Shown piece after piece: positions 1 through 12,718 of a DNA stretch of 64,000 bases (position 1 is its first letter; every line of letters begins with the position of its first letter). A program made the position numbers and the translations under genes. The notes beneath the pieces were generated by a model, which saw only the letters and a program-made list of their open reading frames with translations, did no database searches and was not told the DNA's origin. The stretch comes from Aquatica leii (Eukaryota > Arthropoda > Insecta > Coleoptera > Lampyridae): NCBI GenBank assembly GCA_035610365.1, contig CM069433.1, positions 80,634,236 to 80,698,235 on the forward strand, read 5' to 3'.

Positions 1-526
1 TAATATATAATTATAAACAAAATCACTAAATTCAGAGTTAAAAGCGTGGGGTGCATCCGGATACACGGTAGTCTTTCGCGCCAAGTATCTGTTATTTCTT
101 TTTTTTTGTAATTAATTATATCAATCATTGTTTTAACATGTATTCAGTTCGACTATTGCTGTCAATTTGTCATTTGACTGATATACATAATACTGTCACT
201 AAACACGACGTTTGAATACATACGTGACGAGATATTCTACACTGCACTGCACTGTTTTTGTTAAATCTAATAATTTTTTTGTAAAGATCAGAGGTTTTTT
301 TTATATTTTGTGTTCACAGAAATAAATTTATCATTGTTTGTAACAATAGTTTAACGTGTACTTGGCGAGACATTATACAGTGAAACTGTTATTTGTAGGA
401 TTTTTCTATATTTTCATAACTCTCCCCTTATTGATAGCTGCCTTTAGAATAATTGTGACAATGATTATAGATGCACCCCACGCTTTTAACTCTGAATTTA
501 GTGATTTTGTTTATAATTATATATTA
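1..526. mobile_element. Terminal-inverted-repeat element, 56-bp arms
   Basis: Bases 1-56 are the exact reverse complement of bases 471-526, so a 526-bp unit is closed by a perfect 56-bp inverted repeat around a roughly 410-bp centre. The left arm starts at the window edge, so the element may extend further left and its target duplication cannot be read. The centre has a 61-codon open frame (356-541) that runs through the right arm and resembles no protein I know, so I treat it as chance. The structure fits a MITE or other non-autonomous DNA transposon, and perfect arms suggest a recent insertion or recent conversion. Superfamily is not assignable. Confidence 0.75.
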
Positions 527-710
527 TTTTCTTCTTTTTAGTTCGGTTATTTATAAAAACGTGTTTTTTCAATTTTCTAAGATATCAGTTATTTTCCGTA
601 TTTTAATTTCGATTTATCAATAATCAATTTTTGCGGACATGTGATTATGAAATATCTTACGAACTAAAAACGTATTGGAAACAGTAGTTATCGACAGTAA
701 GACCTTATTT

Positions 711-805
711 CTCGGGGAGGAAACCTGAGAAACAGCTATCACATCCAAGACAGGCAGCGGGCGCGCAAATTACCTGCTCCGACACGAAGTGGTAATAGTG
801 AAATA
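711..805 (+). pseudogene. 18S rRNA-derived segment
   Basis: About 95 bases closely match a highly conserved 18S small-subunit rRNA segment that runs from the 'CCTGAGAAACGGCTACCACA' helix to the 'GCGCAAATTACCCACTCC' block. Here the two cores read cctgagaaacagctatcaca and gcgcgcaaattacctgctcc, with roughly one difference per 7-10 bases. The flanks (before about 705 and after about 805) do not continue into 18S sequence, so this is a fragment and not an rDNA unit. It lies directly upstream of a retroposon-like tail (955-1110) and could be the head of a SINE-like element or a retroposed rRNA scrap. Confidence 0.75.
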
Positions 806-954
806 CACTGGAACGATTTAAACGCGATAGGCTTTGTCGAGATGCACACCTGCGTAGTTCACGCGCTATGTCTTTTTCACTCTCATGCAGAGGATCCCTA
901 AAGAAATCAATTAATCCTGACGATCCTAATTAGGATAATAAAAACTTTTTAATG

Positions 955-1110
955 AATTATTGCATTGTCATCGGTCCGTGAAACGCATGCAAAGTTTCAA
1001 GTTAATCAAACACCTGAAAACCGCTGAAAATTAAGCTCAAAGATTCCGTTACATACATACATACACACATACATCCCGAACTAATAAAAGCGTGTTAAAA
1101 GTGAGTTAGC
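955..1110 (+). repeat. Retroposon (LINE/SINE-type) 3' tail with ACAT microsatellite
   Basis: The stretch holds 'gcaaagtttcaagttaatca', then an acctgaaaaccgctgaaaatt block, then an acatacatacatacacacatacat run at about 1050-1074, ending in 'aataaaagcgtgttaaa'. This order is typical of the conserved 3' tails of LINE-mobilised retroposons in insect genomes (family knowledge, recalled rather than searched). Together with the 18S-like block at 711-805 and the unassigned sequence between, it may form one composite element of about 400 bp. Confidence 0.5.
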
Positions 1111-2850
1111 AAAAAAAATTTTACTTCTTCCGCAAACTTATTTGAGCGAGGCTACCACCAAACTCATGCTTTTTAACGGTAGCAAAACAAGTCTAAAAGC
1201 AAGAATAATAATATTGCAATAGCGTTTTTTAGAGCTTAAAACAATAGTATATTGTAAAACGACGGTTACAATGACGATATTTGCAATGCGTGTAAGTTTG
1301 CTTTACCAACCTGCGTTACAGTAAATTTAATTATGTTGTAAATGTTAATGAGAAAATTTAAGAACTTATTAATTAAAGAAATTGCGCCGTAAAAAAATAC
1401 AAAACAAAAGTAACATTTGGTTATAAGTAAAAGGTTAAATGCGACCCATTGATAAACTATGTTGCTAAAACATCTATTAAAATGGAAAACAATTGAGACA
1501 AAACTGTGTAATACTTAAAATTCTACCAAGAAGATGAATTTTGTCTTTGTTATAGGTTCAATAAAAATACAAAGTTAAATATAATTTTGCTTTTAGTTTA
1601 GAAAGGGTTAAGAAAAGAAACAAAACTGGATCTTTTTCATTTGACGGTTGTTCTTCAATGTTTAAACAAGCAGGGCAAACGCACGCACACACACACACAC
1701 GCACAAACACACAAATCAGGTTAAAACTAGCTTAACATTAATTTCCATTTTTCACATTTTTTTCAAGTATGTATCAGTAATCGCAAATTGTTAGAATGTA
1801 GTGCCACTCGTAATTAATTCATTGCCTCTTATAATTTTTGTTTATAAGAATATTGCACAATTAATAACTTTGTGTAATAAATAATATAACCTTCATTTTC
1901 AAATTTTTGTTTTAATTAAAAAAAATTATTGTGATTTGACAGTTTGCTTATATCTCTCTATAATTAATTTTAATTTTTTTTCAAAAGTTTAACAGATACG
2001 ATTACTTTTTCTAATTTCTGTCAACAGATTTCAAGTTATCTAATTAAATAGTTAAATTTAGGTTAAAGTTAAGTGCTTTTTAATACAAATTAAAATTATG
2101 TTTTGCGTCGTAATGTAATGTTAAAATGATTACAATAAAACTTTACAATACAACTATAAATTTGAAAATCACGTTAACAGTTGTGATAATTAACGTATAG
2201 CTAATTAACAAGCATTTAAAATAATATTTCAAAACTCAGAAAAATATTTAAAATGTCAGCAATACTTTTTAAGAGTTAAAAACCAAACCCCTGCTATATA
2301 ACAATTTATTACACAAATCACTTGTAAGAATGTTTCTCATAAAAACCTATATGATTTATTTTGAACAAAAATTACAAGAAAAGCATTCAAATTTAGATTT
2401 TATTTTAAAAAGAATCTGCAGTATACTTATACTAGACATAAAATTATTACTCATAAATCATTTATTGAAACGTCCAAAAATAGTATAAAACGTGCATTAA
2501 ATATTGAAACACATTTTTTAGAGGTGATATTAAATGTCATTAAACTTGATAAATGTATTTTTTGCATTTTTTTTGACAATTATATTTTATTATTTATTAT
2601 CATTTAAAGAATATTAAATTATTTGTTTTTAAAATGTAAATTTAAAAATTAAAAATTTAAACAACGTACTTTAATTTTCTGCAATGTAAATGCTAAATTT
2701 GCCTCTACAATGCGGCTACGTCCAAAGATTCACTAATCCACCAATTGCATTTAACGAGCAGTGTGCACGTAGTTTTAATGCTACAATAAGATTCTATTTA
2801 CATTTAATTTAAATGTTTTTTGCCTCGCGAGTTTTCTAATCCGAATTTCA
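1111..2850. other. AT-rich stretch with no recognised gene
   Basis: No coding or RNA gene is visible. A short CA-rich simple repeat with interruptions lies at 1680-1717. The rest is low-complexity AT-rich sequence with many A and T runs. Confidence 0.6.
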
Positions 2851-2861
2851 CCTTTTCTAAA

Positions 2862-3237
2862 TTAGAGAAATTTTGCAGAAGATTTTTTTCTTTTTTTCCT
2901 TTCCTCCTGGGTTTTTTGTAATCGTTTAGCAGATGGCAGATACAAGTCAAGGACTTTAGTATAGAGTTCTCCATTGGATGCTAGATAGCGTAATAGTGCT
3001 TTATGTGAAGAAATAAAATAGAAAATGTATGCCGCTAAATCTTGAAAGTTAAGTAAACGTAACTTCAATTAGATTGTATAAGTAAACTGTTGTTTTTGCC
3101 CAATTTTTTGCTATCATTTTGGTTATGTTTGAATTTACATTTAATGCGAATTGTGGTACAGTTTTATTTTTGTGTTTTAGCAAATTTCTTTTACTGGTAA
3201 GCGCGGACAATAAGTACTTGAATAGAGCTCTGTACAA
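2862..3237 (-). other. Weak coding-like stretch in two overlapping frames, unassigned
   Basis: Two overlapping minus-strand open frames (3237-3049 and 3068-2862) could be one protein broken by a frameshift near 3055. The second has a hydrophobic, helix-like part (residues about 5-30) followed by a Lys/Glu-rich tail. I noticed a faint resemblance to part of the ASCC2 (activating signal cointegrator complex subunit 2) helical region but cannot support it. The plus strand of the same stretch is also open for 90 codons, so chance is likely. No function is proposed. Confidence 0.15.
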
Positions 3238-3391
3238 GAATCAACCCATCTCTAGCGAATGTGTGAACTACCGTTACATGTGGTCAGTACTTATGAGATT
3301 GGGCCAGAGTAAGGTAGTAACCTGCTTTCTGTATTTTCCGCAGCTTTTGTTGATTTTACCTTCATTTCTTGGCAATTCGATTTTTGACTAA

Positions 3392-4813
3392 GCTAAGTTT
3401 ACTTATAAATGTTAATTCAGTCTACGAGTATTTAATTGTTGGGAAATTCTACTCTATTACTTAATTTACTTACTCTAAAATTAGTTAACCGAGAGGAACC
3501 CTATCCCTGATTACTGTAGGCCATGTAACTAAATGTACAAAATGTTTATTTAATTGTTGGAAAACTACTTCCTATCGGTAAAAGTGAAGAACTTTTTAGT
3601 TTGTTGTGTTGCTGCCTCTATGTAATTAGAGTCCATATTGGTTTCGTTCTAAATTCTGTATGTCATTTCAGATTTTAACCCAGCATTATTAACTTTTTAT
3701 AGATACTTTCTTTGCGATGAAACGTTCATCACACTATGTCTTTTATGTAATACTGCTAAACAAAGTAAGAAATTTTATGTTCAAACAAATCCGGAGCCGA
3801 GCTAACAATAGACAGAGCAAATTGATATAATGGTCAAGTTCAAATAAAAACCAAATTGAACATCAAAAACAAACTGTAATTAGTACAATAATAAAGTTTT
3901 AAAAAAACAAATTAAAAAAAACTACTGGAGACCAAATTCTTCTAAGTTTACATTAAAATATAGCATGCTCTTAAATTGCTGACGTAAATTATTGATTGCT
4001 TTATGCAAAACTACAAGCACCTCAGAAAACAACAAACGAAGACTGCTTCTCTGTCATTTTGAAACGGTTTGATAGATGTTACCGCTTATAAAAGTTCACT
4101 TTGAAGTTATCTGATGATTTTTTTTTACACATGCTACATAGTTTCTTCCAGAGAGTAGTGTTTTACCAAAAATTTTGTTATGCTGGTTTTCGTGTAACAA
4201 AGGCGACGGCTAACACAGCTGTTCTCGGAGTTTGAGTCGCAGGCTTTGTAATGCTAGATTATAAACTAAATCTAAAAAGGCGCAAAAACCATAAAAGTCT
4301 AAATTAAGGAGGCATCAGTTAAATCTACCCGCAGCTAAAAAAGAACAAATAACATGACAGAAGTGATAACACAGAATATATATTTATTTTATCACAGATA
4401 ATAATTCAAACAGGACAAAGAAGGTACATAAAGATAATTATATAAATTTTCCAAACACTAATACATGGGTCGGACAAAATATAACTTACGCCCTATACTG
4501 GGCAAAACGTCGTACAATAAAATGATCTAGTCGGTTTAACTTTTACATTGAAAGAAAGAATGACTTAATATTCGTAAACTCAAAATCATTAAAGTATACA
4601 AAAAATGAAGACTTAGGGACTCAACGCGCACTGCATAAAGTTTTGTGACGCACAAAATGATTTAATAATTAATTGTGGGTACCTAACATGTAGATATGCT
4701 CATTCTAAGAATTGACATAACCTGTATTACTTAAAACGTAATATGAAATCTAACACAACAACGTACATACGGCGTTATCACAAGTAAATTCCGTTTTTAA
4801 ATTATACAATCAT
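3392..4813. other. AT-rich stretch with no recognised gene
   Basis: Nothing coding is visible. This is where one end of the neighbouring pogo-like element (4814-6630) should lie, but I could not pair a terminal inverted repeat with the opposite flank at 6.6-7.1 kb. Confidence 0.5.
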
Positions 4814-6630
4814 TCAAGATAGCAAATGTGCAGCGTTTCTCTTCGACTTAATATAGTAATTGATGGTAAAAGTTTCTTCCAAAAGAAACGAAAATTGTAA
4901 ATGCCTCCAACCAACTAATGGTTTAATTACTTTCATAATTAGAAAATCACCTTCTGCAGCATCTTTAACATTTTTAACATTCCCATCTTCTTCTTTTATG
5001 TTTTGCCATTTAGAAGATGAACCTTGTGTAATCTTATTCTCCATTATTTCTTCATTTTCCTCCGAAAACTATTCTTCTGTTACAATTTTTTTCATTGTAG
5101 CCTTATCTTTTTTTGACTCTCGTATCATTTGTTATTTTTCAAATTTCTCTTTTTCAGACGTATCTGTAGCTATCATGCATTTACCACGCTTCTTACCTTC
5201 TTTCTGGGCGCAGTTTTAGGGCAAGGCTTTCTTCAAGAAAAATAAACTTTAAAAGCTGTTTTTTTCTGGTGTAGCTTGTAAACTTTTAGTAGAACTGGTT
5301 ACTGAAGTAGTGATCAATGGAGTAGAAATTTAAGGAGTTGCAACAGATTTCATTGCAATATTGCCAAAGTTTGAAGATGTTTTAGATACGGATACATCAA
5401 GAACCATTATTCGTTCTGATGGTGGACGATCAGACACAGCAGATCAAAGAAATCCATGCTCTTTAAAAATATTTCTGTCAAATGGGCTGATTCAAGTTAC
5501 AGATTGTACTTTTCTAAAAACACTTGTTTTATCTCAGGCTTTAGAACATAAAGCAGGGAAAGAATATATTGTTAATATTTCATTGAGGTGCTTTAACATT
5601 GAGAAATGTACGGCTTCATTAAAATATTTCTTAAAACGCCCAAAAACACTGCAATCCAACGGTTGTAATTTATTCAACGTGTGGAGAGGAAGTGTTAAAG
5701 CGACTAATCCATTATTCTTGGCGTAGTTAATTGAATCAACACTCAGATGTGATTCATTATTGTCCATCAAAAAGAGGGCACAATTATTTTTACTACATCT
5801 TACAATATTTTTGAAGAATTTTAGAACTGCAATAAAATTGTCAGTTGTCATCCAACTAGACTTGTGAACAAGTCCCAAGGATCCTGGAGTTCCTCTTTTC
5901 ATCATTCGGTTCTCGTCAAAGCTAATTCTCGGAAATACCCATATAGGAGGCAAAGCATTTCCATTCGCTCATATGATACCAACGTGAGTTACTAGTTCTC
6001 CGCGTTTTTTTGATATAACTGCGCAGACCTATTTTTCTTCTTTCTTCGCAACTATTTTTTCTACTGGTGAAACAGTAGTCACACCGGTTTCGTTCAAATT
6101 GAAAATCTGATGTGGTTCAAAAGGATATATTTCTAGAAGATTTTCGAGTTTATCAAAAAATTGACTTACTGTTGTTTTATTAAATGATGTCATCCTAGCA
6201 AATGATGTGACCTCAGGCTTTCTTATTGACCGTTAGGCATTTTTTTTTAAAATGCAGAAAACCAATCTGGACCAGCCATTTCATTAATTTCCTATGACTG
6301 GTGTTTTTAGGGAGTTTTTCTCATCGCATAATTAAAGGCTATTGCTTTAATTTTTTTGGGTGTTAGTCTATAAGACATTTTGGAACATTTCAGTATTTAT
6401 TTTCTTAGAGCCTCTTTCTTTTCAGTACCAAAGACTTGCCGGTTGTAAAGCAAGGCTAATAGGTTCTTCTTCTCTTGCTTGCTTTGCTTTCTCAACATAT
6501 ATCGCTAAACGCGATTTTGTTACATTATGCATCTGAAACAATGTATAACATTCTAATTTGATATAAAACCTATTGCGGGATACACTGAACACTTCTTCAT
6601 ACTATTCCCTTAAATTGTCCACTCTAACTC
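4814..6630 (-). pseudogene. pogo/Tigger-type DDE transposase, degenerate
   Basis: Read on the minus strand, successive frames rebuild the layout of a pogo/Tigger transposase (Tc1/mariner superfamily). From about 6630 comes an N-terminal helix-turn-helix with VTKSRLAIYVEKAKQA (near 6515). Next are the CENP-B-like block with MAGPDW (near 6280) and RKPEVTSFARM. The DDE core (DDE_1) follows, with first catalytic site FNLNETG (near 6100), second MDNNESHLS (near 5760) and third LQPLDCSVFGRF (near 5650). The C-terminal part holds a SPFDRNIFKEHGF motif (near 5480) and a Lys/Glu-rich tail ending at 4814. The first catalytic Asp is Asn. Several stops and frameshifts break the frame, for example near 6320 and 6020. 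The longest intact piece is 5953-5534. A possible splice acceptor (tttcag) lies at about 6533. Inactive relic; terminal repeats not found. Confidence 0.85.
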
Positions 6631-7764
6631 TTTCTGATATGAAATTAAACTTTAGGTATGTTATAAAAAAATGTTCACTATTTAAAAGAAAAATTTTAGC
6701 AAATCCAGTTTAAATAATAAACATAATCTGCAGAATTAATATCATTAGCAAAAGTTACAACTAGTTATTAAAAAAATCAAATTTACTTACGATTCAAGTT
6801 ATAATAAGTGAGGAAAAAATTCACAACTTCACAAATTCACATTTTATGACTGGTGTCGGCCATGTGCTTTTTTCAACTAATAGGTTAGACTAAAATAAGC
6901 AATATCTATTGACGCTGTTGTCAATTTCACATTAAAGAGAGAAATTTAAAACTGTTCATTGTCTACCCGTGTCCAAACTATCCCCGATCTTCCCTAGTAT
7001 CAGTTTGTGATTATATAAACCATAACATAACGTGCCGTGTTGTAGTTTTTAAATAATAATAATAAAAAAAACATACAAAAAGTTGAATAAGTTTTGTAAC
7101 CCGATTGAATGATACCAAAACAACCTTATCTTTAAGATTTGAATCCAATTGAGTTGATATATAGTTTAGCATAGCATAGCGTAGCAAGAAATGTTTTGCA
7201 AATTGGTTTAAAAGTGTTTTAGATTCTCAAACAAAAAAAGTAATGTAGACGAAAATAGTGGTAGTTAAATCCTTTTAGCTGATCTTAAATCTTGCTATAT
7301 TATTATTATACAGCCTAGATTTTTGTATTATAATTTATACAATAAATAATTCTTTAGGATTTAGCACATTTTTTATTTTTAATTATATTTACATAAAAAC
7401 TCTGAATGACTGATTTCACAAGTTGATTAAATTTTATTTAATTAAAATCATATTGTGTAATAATTAAAATCAATATAAACAATTGCATGTTTTTATATTT
7501 TTAATATGCTGCTCAAATTTATAATTAAAAAATTTCAAAAAAATATTACTATACCTAAATGCTTAAAACCTACATCTAAACAGTACTTTAATTAATATCC
7601 GCCTGGAGCAAACTTATACTTCTAACGTTTTAACGCTGACTTCTTAATTAAAAAGGCATTAAAAATTTGTTATATGTAAAAATTGTTATTTTTACAAACA
7701 ATATTAATAGTGCCGTCTACATGCAATATTTAAGACATTTAAAACAAGAATAAAAATATTTTAG
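6631..7764. other. AT-rich stretch with no recognised gene
   Basis: No coding content is recognised. It should include the far end of the pogo relic and the eroded first part of the gypsy 5' LTR, since homology to the 3' LTR only becomes clear from about 7765. Confidence 0.5.
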
Positions 7765-8064
7765 TGTATATTTCTTTGCTGCTTTTCTTAAAATTCATTT
7801 TTGTGTTAATGTGTTTTATGAGCCTGGACGCACATGTGTGTTAATGATCCATGTCACTTCGTATTTTTCAAAGTTTTATTTATGCATCTGAGAAAGAACC
7901 ATTTAAGTTGTTAGGATTAATTTTTATAATTAGTTTAGAAATATATATTTAAAACTACAAAATCTTAAAAAAAAACGGATGGGCAACGATCAATTGTAAA
8001 TATACAATAAAATTAATATAAGGTTAATTGTTTTGTTTTATTGATAATTAACCACGAATATAAT
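7765..8064 (+). repeat. 5' LTR of the gypsy element, 5' end eroded
   Basis: The segment aligns by eye over about 300 bases with the 3' LTR. Shared blocks include 'gttttatgagc.tggacgcac', 'ataattagtttagaaatata' and 'acgatcaattgtaaatatac' followed by aataaaattaatata, a possible polyadenylation signal. The first roughly 60 bases present in the 3' LTR are not recognisable upstream. It ends in gaatataatt just before the primer-binding site. Confidence 0.75.
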
Positions 8065-8082
8065 TGATGCAGTCGTTAGGAT
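8065..8082 (+). other. Primer-binding site of the gypsy element
   Basis: The sequence tgatgcagtcgttaggat follows the 5' LTR directly. It resembles the TGGCGCAGTCGGTAGGAT-type tRNA-complementary site I recall for 17.6/297-like insect elements, with a few changes. The exact tRNA is an inference. Confidence 0.55.
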
Positions 8083-8476
8083 AGTTAAGAATAGTTCGAT
8101 TGGCTTTAATCCGAGAAAACTTTCATCGTGTACTGTTTTCGTGAGTTTCAACTCATCGTGGGAACGAACTAACATACATAAGAAAATTAAGTAGAATAGA
8201 TCTACGAGGCGATCCATCTAAAGAATTGGCGTATACAATCTCTAAGGTAGGAGCCATTTTTATCATTAACCCTATGTCATTAATTACTCATTAGTTGTAA
8301 TATATATAAATTTGAGAATTGAATGCATAAATAAGATTTACAATTTTTTTTTAGATTATTAAAAAATCTGGATTAGATCAGAAATTTATTAAGAATAATA
8401 ATTACTATAGTAAGTAATTTTTGTTTAGTAAATTGCTTCATTATCGAAAAAAATTTTTTTTTAATTTATTGAAACC

Positions 8477-9272
8477 GTGATATCTCAACAAAATAATTTA
8501 AGCCTTAGAAATAATAGTACAATGACACAACCAACCAAAGCAAGTTATAATATGTTACGATTGTATATAGATACAAAACAAAAGCTTAACGGCGATTCAG
8601 AAACTTTAGAAATTTTTATAGAACATTGTAAGCAATTAAATTCAATGTACTACCAAAATGATAAAATTCGGAAGGATCCTATAAACACATTTTTAATTTG
8701 TATGCATAAGCAAAATAAACGAAACGGCTCTTATGCTTATTGGTAGTCTTCTCAAAATTTTGTAGATTTAAAATTCTTGTTAAGTTTAACTTTCGGGGAC
8801 CAAAGAAATTTAGATTGTTTAGTTTAGGATTTATTGATAACCAGACCTTTAGAAATGAATTTTATTTTATTTATCATTTGGTTAAAGAATTCAAAAATGC
8901 AAAAGTGCTATTGCCTCAAAACTATTAAGCTATTTAAGTAATAAAGAACGTATCTTTCGAATGAAAAATTATGATCAATTTGTATTAAAAACTTTGATAA
9001 GTGGATTGCAAGGTCGCGTTCAAGATATGACACCGTTACGAAACCCGGATACTTTAGAATTATCTTTATCTTATGTATTAGAAGAGGAAAATTTTATGTT
9101 ATACCAGAGTTATGCCACTCAAAATACTGTGTTTAAGCCAAGTAATCAAATAAATTATTATAAAATTCAAAACAATAATTTTAGGCCAACTAATTATCAA
9201 AATGTACAACTTTCACATTTCAATAAACAGTATAATGCACATGAAAGCTTTAATTTGCAATTTTCTTCCTAA
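8477..9272 (+). pseudogene. gypsy gag-like gene, broken
   Basis: Two frames cover a gag-like protein: 8477-8746 and 8961-9272. The first contains YIDTKQKLNGDSETLEIFIE, which resembles the start of a gypsy capsid domain. The second contains FVLKTLISGLQGRVQ, like the 'I.GL....' part of gypsy-type capsids, then a Gln/Asn-rich tail. Sequence between them is out of frame or contains stops. Gag would form the particle in which reverse transcription takes place. No Cys-His zinc knuckle is recognisable, although small insect gag proteins may lack it. It precedes the pol remnants directly. Confidence 0.6.
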
Positions 9273-9649
9273 TCAATAAATATACAACCAAAACCAAATT
9301 TGCTAATTAAAAAATGTATTCACACTTTTATGCAATTATATACCTCAAAACAAAACCGAATCAATGTCGACAAGCACAGATATTTCAAAGTTTTAGTAAC
9401 CTATGTCGATTTCAACGCGAATTTCAAATTTCTCTAACCCTTGAAAAAATAATTAATATAATTTGGAACAAAATGAATATACATACATCAACAAAACAAA
9501 GTGATAATAACTAATGGGCTAAGTAAAGCTTCAAATTACGATTTCAGTAATCGTAAAGATTATGAACAATTTCAACAAACAAATTCAAATAAAAATTTTT
9601 ACTAGGTAACTACAGAAACCGTTATAACATAATAAACTTAAACAATTCA

Positions 9650-12600
9650 TCTAATAATTTGCCTTCTATATATATACTCCAGAATTAAACTCAATATTTT
9701 TAATTTATACGGATAGTACTCAAAGCACAATAAATCTAATCGTATGCTATACTCATTATCCTAATAACATTTGAATGAAAAATTTAACATCCAAACTTTA
9801 TACGGAATTACTTTTCATAACGAATTAGCAATCATACTAGTTATAGGTCAATATATGTCAATTGAAAGCTAACATAGATGTAAATCGTAAATTGTTTATT
9901 AAACCATTTTTGCAAATTTTTTATGTTTTAATTATGATATAAATCAGTATAGAGAAAATTGTTGCCATACAGTACGGTATAACAATACCATCAAAAACCC
10001 TAAAAAATGTCAGAATTCCTGTTAATTATAAAAACGAATTAGGAATAAGTAATTACCATAATTTTCAAAGTAATTCAGAACTGCCCCAGGCTCTAGTTAA
10101 CATAGAAAATTATGTTATTATCACAACAATAGTAAACTCGGGAGAAAGTAATTCTAAAATTACATTTTTTAAGCCATTTTATGTAGAAATAATTAATATA
10201 AATAAAATTAGTCTTTTAGATAGTAGAGAATGAAAATCAACTAATTGTAGAATAAAATAATATCTTAAAAAAATATAAAAAATATTAGATTAGAGTATTG
10301 CAATCAAGAAGAGATTGAAGGTATAAAAAATTTATGTTATAATTATAGGGATATATTTTACAATGAACAAATGCCGCTTAGTTTTACTAATTAAATAAAT
10401 CATGAAATTCATCTTTTTGATGCAAAACCTATTTACACCAAAACATATAAATTCCCTAAAATTCATAAACAAAAAGTCAAAAATCAAATTAACAAAATGC
10501 TAGAACAAAAAATTATTCAACCATCTACCTCTTCATGGAGTAGTCCGATTCCTAAAAGATTAGACTTTTCAGAAAGAAACAAATAGTGAATTGTAATAGA
10601 TTATTGAAAACTTAACAAAAATAAATACCCTCTGCCTAATATTACCGACATACTAGACAAACTAGTAAGAGAAATTTACTTTTCGACACTCGATCTAGTT
10701 TCCAGTTTCCATCAGATCGAAACAGACTACTAAGATATCCCACAAACGGCTTTTTCTACCTTAAATAGCCATTACGAGTTTGTTCGTATGCTATTTAAAT
10801 TAAAAAATGCGCCTAGTTTCAGAGTCATGAACAATGTACTGAATGGTCTTCACAACAAAATTTGCTTGGTTTACCTTGACGATATTATAATTTTTAGTAC
10901 TTTTCTTCAAGTACACATTTGACAGACTTTGAGAAGCAATTAGATAAATCATTTTTTTTACAGAAATTAGTTGCATATTTAGGACATTATTACCCTAGAC
11001 AGAGTAAATCCAAACCCCGATAAAATATTAACAGTTCAAAAATTTTCAATTCCTAACTCTCAAAAAGAAATAGTTATTTTTAGGATTAATAAAATATCAT
11101 AGAAAATTCTTTAAGGATTTTGCTAAAATAACAAAACCAAAAATAGTGTGTTTAAAAAAAGACGCAAAAGTGATTCATAGTCAAGAATTCATAAATACTT
11201 TCAACTTGTGTAAAAGCATTCTTTGTAATAGCCCAATTTTACAATATCTTGTTTTTGACAAAAAATTTATTTTGACGACAAGCGCATCCAATGTTGCACT
11301 TGGCAGCGTTTTGTCACAAGGATCAATTAGCAAAGACAAACTTATTGCTTACGCATCTAGAAGTTTAAACAAGACAGAGCAAAAATACTGTACTATAGAA
11401 AAAGAACTACTTGCTATAGTTTTGTCGTGTAAATACTTCACACCATATCTTTTCGATAGAAAATTTACAATTGTGATTCATCACCAACCTCTAAATTAAC
11501 CAGATGGCGCTTAAGACTTCAAAAGTTTGATTTTAAAATTATGTATTATGTAAAAGAGCACTAAATAGTAATGCTAAAAAGTAATGCTGATGCGCTATCA
11601 CGAATACAAATAAATGCAATACACGACACGGAGATATTAGCAACGATACTTTTGAATATTTACACCACACACTTGAAAATTTACTTGCAATCAATAAAAC
11701 AACAAAACCAATAATCATCTCCAGCGAGGCACCTTCCATAACAAAACAAACGGCCTCATTCATTATCAAAAAAATTTTGAACGACGAAATACCCATTATA
11801 GATGACATTATAAATAAGCAAAATGAACAAATTCATATTTTCAAAAATAATATTAATCAATTACAATTTACACAAGACACAAATAATTATTGCAAAAATG
11901 CCTCTAGATTCTAACGAGAAATATATAATAAAGTTATTAACAAATTACTTAAAAACAAACACCACTAATCACATTTATTTTGATAATTTAAAATTTATCA
12001 AAAATTTTACAAATTTTCATTCAGAATATTTCAATAGAAATACTTTTAAACTAATTAGATGTACAAAACTAATCAGCACAATAAAAAATATAGAACAAAT
12101 TTTACTAATAAAAACCCACTATAAAGGAAAACCAAACCGTGGTATATAACAGAAACTTTAGAATATTTGAAAAAATATATTATTGGATTAATATAAAAGC
12201 AGATATTTTGAAATATATTAACGCTTCTGGGATATGTAAAAAAACTAAACATGAAAGAACATCGGCTTATGTACCTTTAATATTAACTGAAACAATTTCA
12301 AAACCTTTTCAAATTTCCCACATGGATGTTTTTTATTACGATTAAAAAATGTATTTAACTGTTCTAAACGCTTTTTCAAAATTTGCTCAAGCTATTCTAA
12401 TAGTGGGCAAAACAGCATATGCGCGACGCTTTAGCGGATTATTTTTCAAGATTTGGCGTTCCACAAAAGTTTATTTCACATTGGGGAAAAGAATTTAACA
12501 ACGAAGCTGTTAAAGAACTTTTTAAATTACATAAAATTGACATACATTTTACAACACCTTGTCATCATCAATCTAACGCAGTAATTGAAAGATTTAATCC

Positions 12601-12718
12601 CACATTAATAGAACATTTAAGAATTTTAGCAAAAAAGTACCCAACACAGAAAAATAATATCAATTATGCAATTATAGGGTACAACTACTCAATACATAAC
12701 ACTACGAAGAAGTCCTAA
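9650..12718 (+). pseudogene. gypsy pol (PR-RT-RNase H-IN), multiply frameshifted
   Basis: The pol domains come in the usual order but in different frames. Reverse transcriptase lies at about 10390-11130: a leading MLEQKIIQPSTSSWSSPI stretch near 10500 and the catalytic motif [11 protein letters not shown] near 10870. The RNase H region (11146-11499) has SASNVALGSVLSQ, where the family's first catalytic Asp is Ser, and AYASRSLNKTEQKY. The integrase core (12419-12718) has RFGVPQKFISHWGKEFNN, in which the catalytic Asp of the 'SDxGxEF' site is His, then HHQSNAVIERFNPTLIEHLR with its Glu kept. An integrase N-terminal part lies around 12139-12345. A protease probably sits in 9650-10200, but no clear D(S/T)G is seen. 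Not functional: many stops plus at least two lost catalytic residues. Confidence 0.8.

Noticed and set aside
1000-1110. Target-site duplication from cgaactaaaaacgt (659) and cgaactaataaaagcgtgt (1078)
   Set aside because: The right-hand word looks like part of the usual retroposon tail, and the match is imperfect, so it cannot be counted as a duplication.
5361-5726. 121-codon plus-strand open frame (also 4860-5219)
   Set aside because: Both lie opposite the recognisable pogo-like transposase on the minus strand and resemble no protein.
6940-7030. Terminal inverted repeat of the pogo-like relic
   Set aside because: Candidate words here could not be paired with any convincing reverse complement at 3.4-4.8 kb.
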